A stretch of DNA of 7,196 nucleotides from Chloroflexota bacterium (GTDB lineage: Bacteria > Chloroflexota > Limnocylindria > Limnocylindrales > CSP1-4): positions 1 through 7,196 of the forward strand of contig PMIQ01000239.1 of assembly GCA_003157175.1 (NCBI GenBank), in the 5' to 3' direction. Positions within the stretch are counted from its first letter, which is position 1; every line of letters starts with the position of its first letter. The notes beneath the pieces are model-generated. The model was not told the DNA's origin, did no database searches, and saw nothing but the letters and a program-made list of their open reading frames with translations. The position numbers and the translations under genes were made by a program. Of this stretch, positions 5,986 through 7,196 are shown one piece after another.

Positions 5986-6678
5986 GTGCGGCTTCGGATC
6001 GTCGGGCTACCCGGGGCGCTGCTCGCGCGGCTCGTGCGGCCACGGACGGGGCCGACGGCCGCGACGCTGGCAGCGCTGGCCGTCGTGACGGCCGTCAGCC
6101 TCTCCGGCTGCAGCTACAACGTCGTGGCCCAGACGCCGACGCCCGAGCCGACCGGAACGGGCGTCAGGCCGGGTATAGCGACCCAGGTCCCGATCGAGGC
6201 GACGCCGTGGCCGAACGGCACCATCGGGGCGGACGGCCTCCGTATCGATCCGAGCCTGATGAGCAACATCCCGTCGATCGTGGGCGGCAACCCGCTGGTC
6301 GAGTACGTGGAGGTGGAGAGCGCCGCCCTGGACGACTCGCACTACGCCGATGCGTTCAGCAGCTACTATGCGGCCCACCTGGGCGATATCACGGACCTGA
6401 ATTGGGTCGAGGTGACCCTCGGCGCGCTCAAGCCCGACGCTCAATCGCAGGACTTCTACACGTCCTGGCGCGACGACTGGTTCAATGCCGCCTGCTCTCA
6501 GGCCGACGGCATCGGCTCGACCAGCCTGCAACAGATCAACGACTGGCAGGTCGACGTTGCGGTCTGCAACGGCGGAGTCGACGCGTACACCCTGGGCCTG
6601 GACAACGGCGTCCTCATCTCGATCGCGGATTTCGGCCCACGCCGCCTCGGCAAGGAGCTGATCCAGGGCATCAACTGA
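5986..6678 (+). CDS. Predicted lipoprotein of unknown function
   Basis: A 230-residue exported protein. Residues 1-20 are an Arg-rich N-region (Arg2, Arg4, Arg15, Arg18, Arg20), followed by a hydrophobic core (about 24-39) and a classic lipobox LSGC with Cys42 as the lipidated residue. A Pro/Thr/Glu spacer (50-75) leads to a folded domain of about 150 residues rich in Asp, Tyr and Trp: LVEYVEVESAAL, DAFSSYYAAHLGDI, FYTSWRDDWFNAAC, and a closing DVAVCNGGVDAYTLGLDNG. Cys170 and Cys194 could form a disulfide. I do not recognise the family. The gene starts at the base after the GNAT stop codon, with a strong ribosome site, so the two are almost certainly one transcript. hutU follows 90 bp downstream on the same strand, so co-transcription is possible. 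A substrate-binding or surface role is conceivable; nothing in the sequence shows one. Confidence 0.85.
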   Translation: MRLRIVGLPGALLARLVRPRTGPTAATLAALAVVTAVSLSGCSYNVVAQTPTPEPTGTGVRPGIATQVPIEATPWPNGTIGADGLRIDPSLMSNIPSIVGGNPLVEYVEVESAALDDSHYADAFSSYYAAHLGDITDLNWVEVTLGALKPDAQSQDFYTSWRDDWFNAACSQADGIGSTSLQQINDWQVDVAVCNGGVDAYTLGLDNGVLISIADFGPRRLGKELIQGIN

Positions 6679-6686
6679 TCGGCCCG

Positions 6687-6712
6687 GCCGGATGACGTTC
6701 TGACCGAACCGG
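6687..6712 (+). terminator. Small hairpin after the second lipoprotein gene
   Basis: GTTC (6697-6700) and GAAC (6706-6709) pair around TGACC. An outer CCGG/CCGG pairing (6687-6690 with the last C and GG around 6709-6712) can form only with a bulge. There is no T run, so at best it is a weak attenuator of transcription into hutU. Confidence 0.2.
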
Positions 6713-6726
6713 AGCAGACTGGAGGC

Positions 6727-6754
6727 GAGCACCCGGGTAATGCCCCGGTAGCTC
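6727..6754 (+). promoter_or_regulatory. Interrupted hairpin just upstream of the hutU ribosome site
   Basis: GAGC (6727-6730) pairs with GCTC (6751-6754), and CCGGG (6733-6737) with CCCGG (6744-6748), separated by a 2x2 internal loop and closed by TAATGC. The hairpin ends two bases before the GGGAGG ribosome site at 6757-6762, so its folding could affect hutU translation. The apical part resembles the CCGGGTAATGCC arm of thiamine pyrophosphate riboswitches, but the rest of that aptamer is missing. Confidence 0.4.
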
Positions 6755-6756
6755 TC

Positions 6757-6762
6757 GGGAGG
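6757..6762 (+). promoter_or_regulatory. hutU ribosome binding site
   Basis: GGGAGG is a strong Shine-Dalgarno match six bases before the ATG at 6769 and decides the hutU start. Confidence 0.8.
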
Positions 6763-6768
6763 CTTTCG

Positions 6769-7196
6769 ATGGCGATCGAGACGGGCGCCTCTGCCGGCGC
6801 CACCGGCCATTCGGGACCGCGGACCGTTCGCGCGCCGCGCGGGTCCAAGCGAACCTGCAAGGGTTGGGGGCAGGAAGCGGCGCTTCGAATGCTCATGAAC
6901 AACCTCGACCCCGAGGTGGCCGAGCGCCCGGACGACCTCGTCGTCTACGGCGGCTCCGGCCGGGCCGCCCGAAGCTGGGACGCCTTCGACGCCATCGTTC
7001 GAGAGCTGCGCCGCCTGGAGAACGACGAGACCCTGCTCGTCCAGTCGGGCAAGCCGGTCGGCGTTTTCCGCACGCACGAATGGGCCCCCCGAGTCCTCAT
7101 CGCCAATTCGAACCTGGTCGGCAAGTGGGCGAACTGGGACAATTTCCGCGAGCTCGAGCGGGCCGGCCTGACGATGTACGGCCAGATGACCGCCGG
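6769..7196 (+). CDS. hutU: Urocanate hydratase (urocanase), N-terminal part, runs off the window
   Basis: This cytoplasmic NAD+-dependent enzyme adds water to urocanate to give 4-imidazolone-5-propionate, the second step of histidine breakdown. It uses the product of the histidase encoded at the left of the window. The visible 142 residues are about a quarter of the usual 550 or so. Hallmarks of the family are present in order: the [20 protein letters not shown] segment (31-50), the glycine-rich [16 protein letters not shown] (58-73), [20 protein letters not shown] (89-108), [18 protein letters not shown] (109-126) and [10 protein letters not shown] (133-142). In known urocanases the last of these continues into a GSW motif. 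The first 20 or so residues are Ala/Gly/Thr-rich and variable. The start is fixed by GGGAGG. It is downstream of, and on the same strand as, the GNAT and lipoprotein genes. The identity is secure; catalytic residues further on cannot be checked here. Confidence 0.97.
   Translation, partial: MAIETGASAGATGHSGPRTVRAPRGSKRTCKGWGQEAALRMLMNNLDPEVAERPDDLVVYGGSGRAARSWDAFDAIVRELRRLENDETLLVQSGKPVGVFRTHEWAPRVLIANSNLVGKWANWDNFRELERAGLTMYGQMTA

Noticed and set aside
5121..6695. 524-codon plus-strand frame overlapping the GNAT and lipoprotein genes
   Set aside because: Its translation is Arg/Gly/Ala-rich and low in hydrophobic order, while the overlapping frame encodes GNAT motifs, a lipobox and proper ribosome sites.
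6679..6768. Thiamine pyrophosphate riboswitch before hutU
   Set aside because: Only the CCGGGTAATGCC arm is matched. The CTGAGA-type core and closing helices are missing, the region is too short, and hutU has no thiamine link.
6007..7077. Long open frame of 356 codons on the minus strand opposite the second lipoprotein and hutU
   Set aside because: It is antisense to two well-supported genes with ribosome sites, has an Arg/Ala/Val-rich composition without recognisable motifs, and is the usual shadow frame of high-GC DNA.

Overview
The window is high-GC bacterial chromosome. It carries seven genes: two enzymes of histidine breakdown (hutH near the left edge, hutU cut off by the right edge) and, between them, five accessory genes. 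The GC bias, the apparently leaderless start codons and the actinobacterial-looking lipoprotein fit a Chloroflexota or Actinomycetota bacterium. No rRNA or marker gene settles this, so the assignment is an inference. There is no sign of phage, transposon, CRISPR array or tRNA.

Layout: (1) 1-106, a GC-rich tandem repeat and a -10-like element in front of hutH. (2) 107-1783 (+), histidine ammonia-lyase with all catalytic residues. (3) 1805-2611 (-), a HEAT-repeat protein convergent with hutH. (4) 2612-2814, an intergenic stretch with a hairpin and a 9-bp AT-rich inverted repeat. (5) 2815-3456 (-), a small secreted lipoprotein. (6) 3595-4935 (-), a 12-TM major facilitator transporter. (7) 4936-5232, a divergent intergenic region with a 14-bp tandem repeat and a strong hairpin. 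(8) 5233-5985 (+), a GNAT-like acetyltransferase with an inserted low-complexity segment carrying four NPF motifs. (9) 5986-6678 (+), a second lipoprotein abutting the GNAT gene. (10) 6679-6768, a short gap with two hairpins. (11) 6769-7196 (+), the N-terminal quarter of urocanate hydratase.

HutH turns L-histidine into urocanate and ammonia, and HutU hydrates urocanate to imidazolonepropionate, so these two are consecutive pathway steps split by about 5 kb of unrelated genes. GNAT, the second lipoprotein and hutU lie on one strand and could be co-transcribed. The middle genes on the minus strand have no visible link to histidine use.

I did not find a clear new multi-gene system. The most distinctive items are the NPF-repeat insert in the GNAT protein, the shared -10/N7/start-codon arrangement that suggests leaderless mRNAs, the two GC-rich tandem-repeat blocks that share a core and both sit upstream of gene starts, and the 50-bp-spaced inverted repeat upstream of the HEAT gene.
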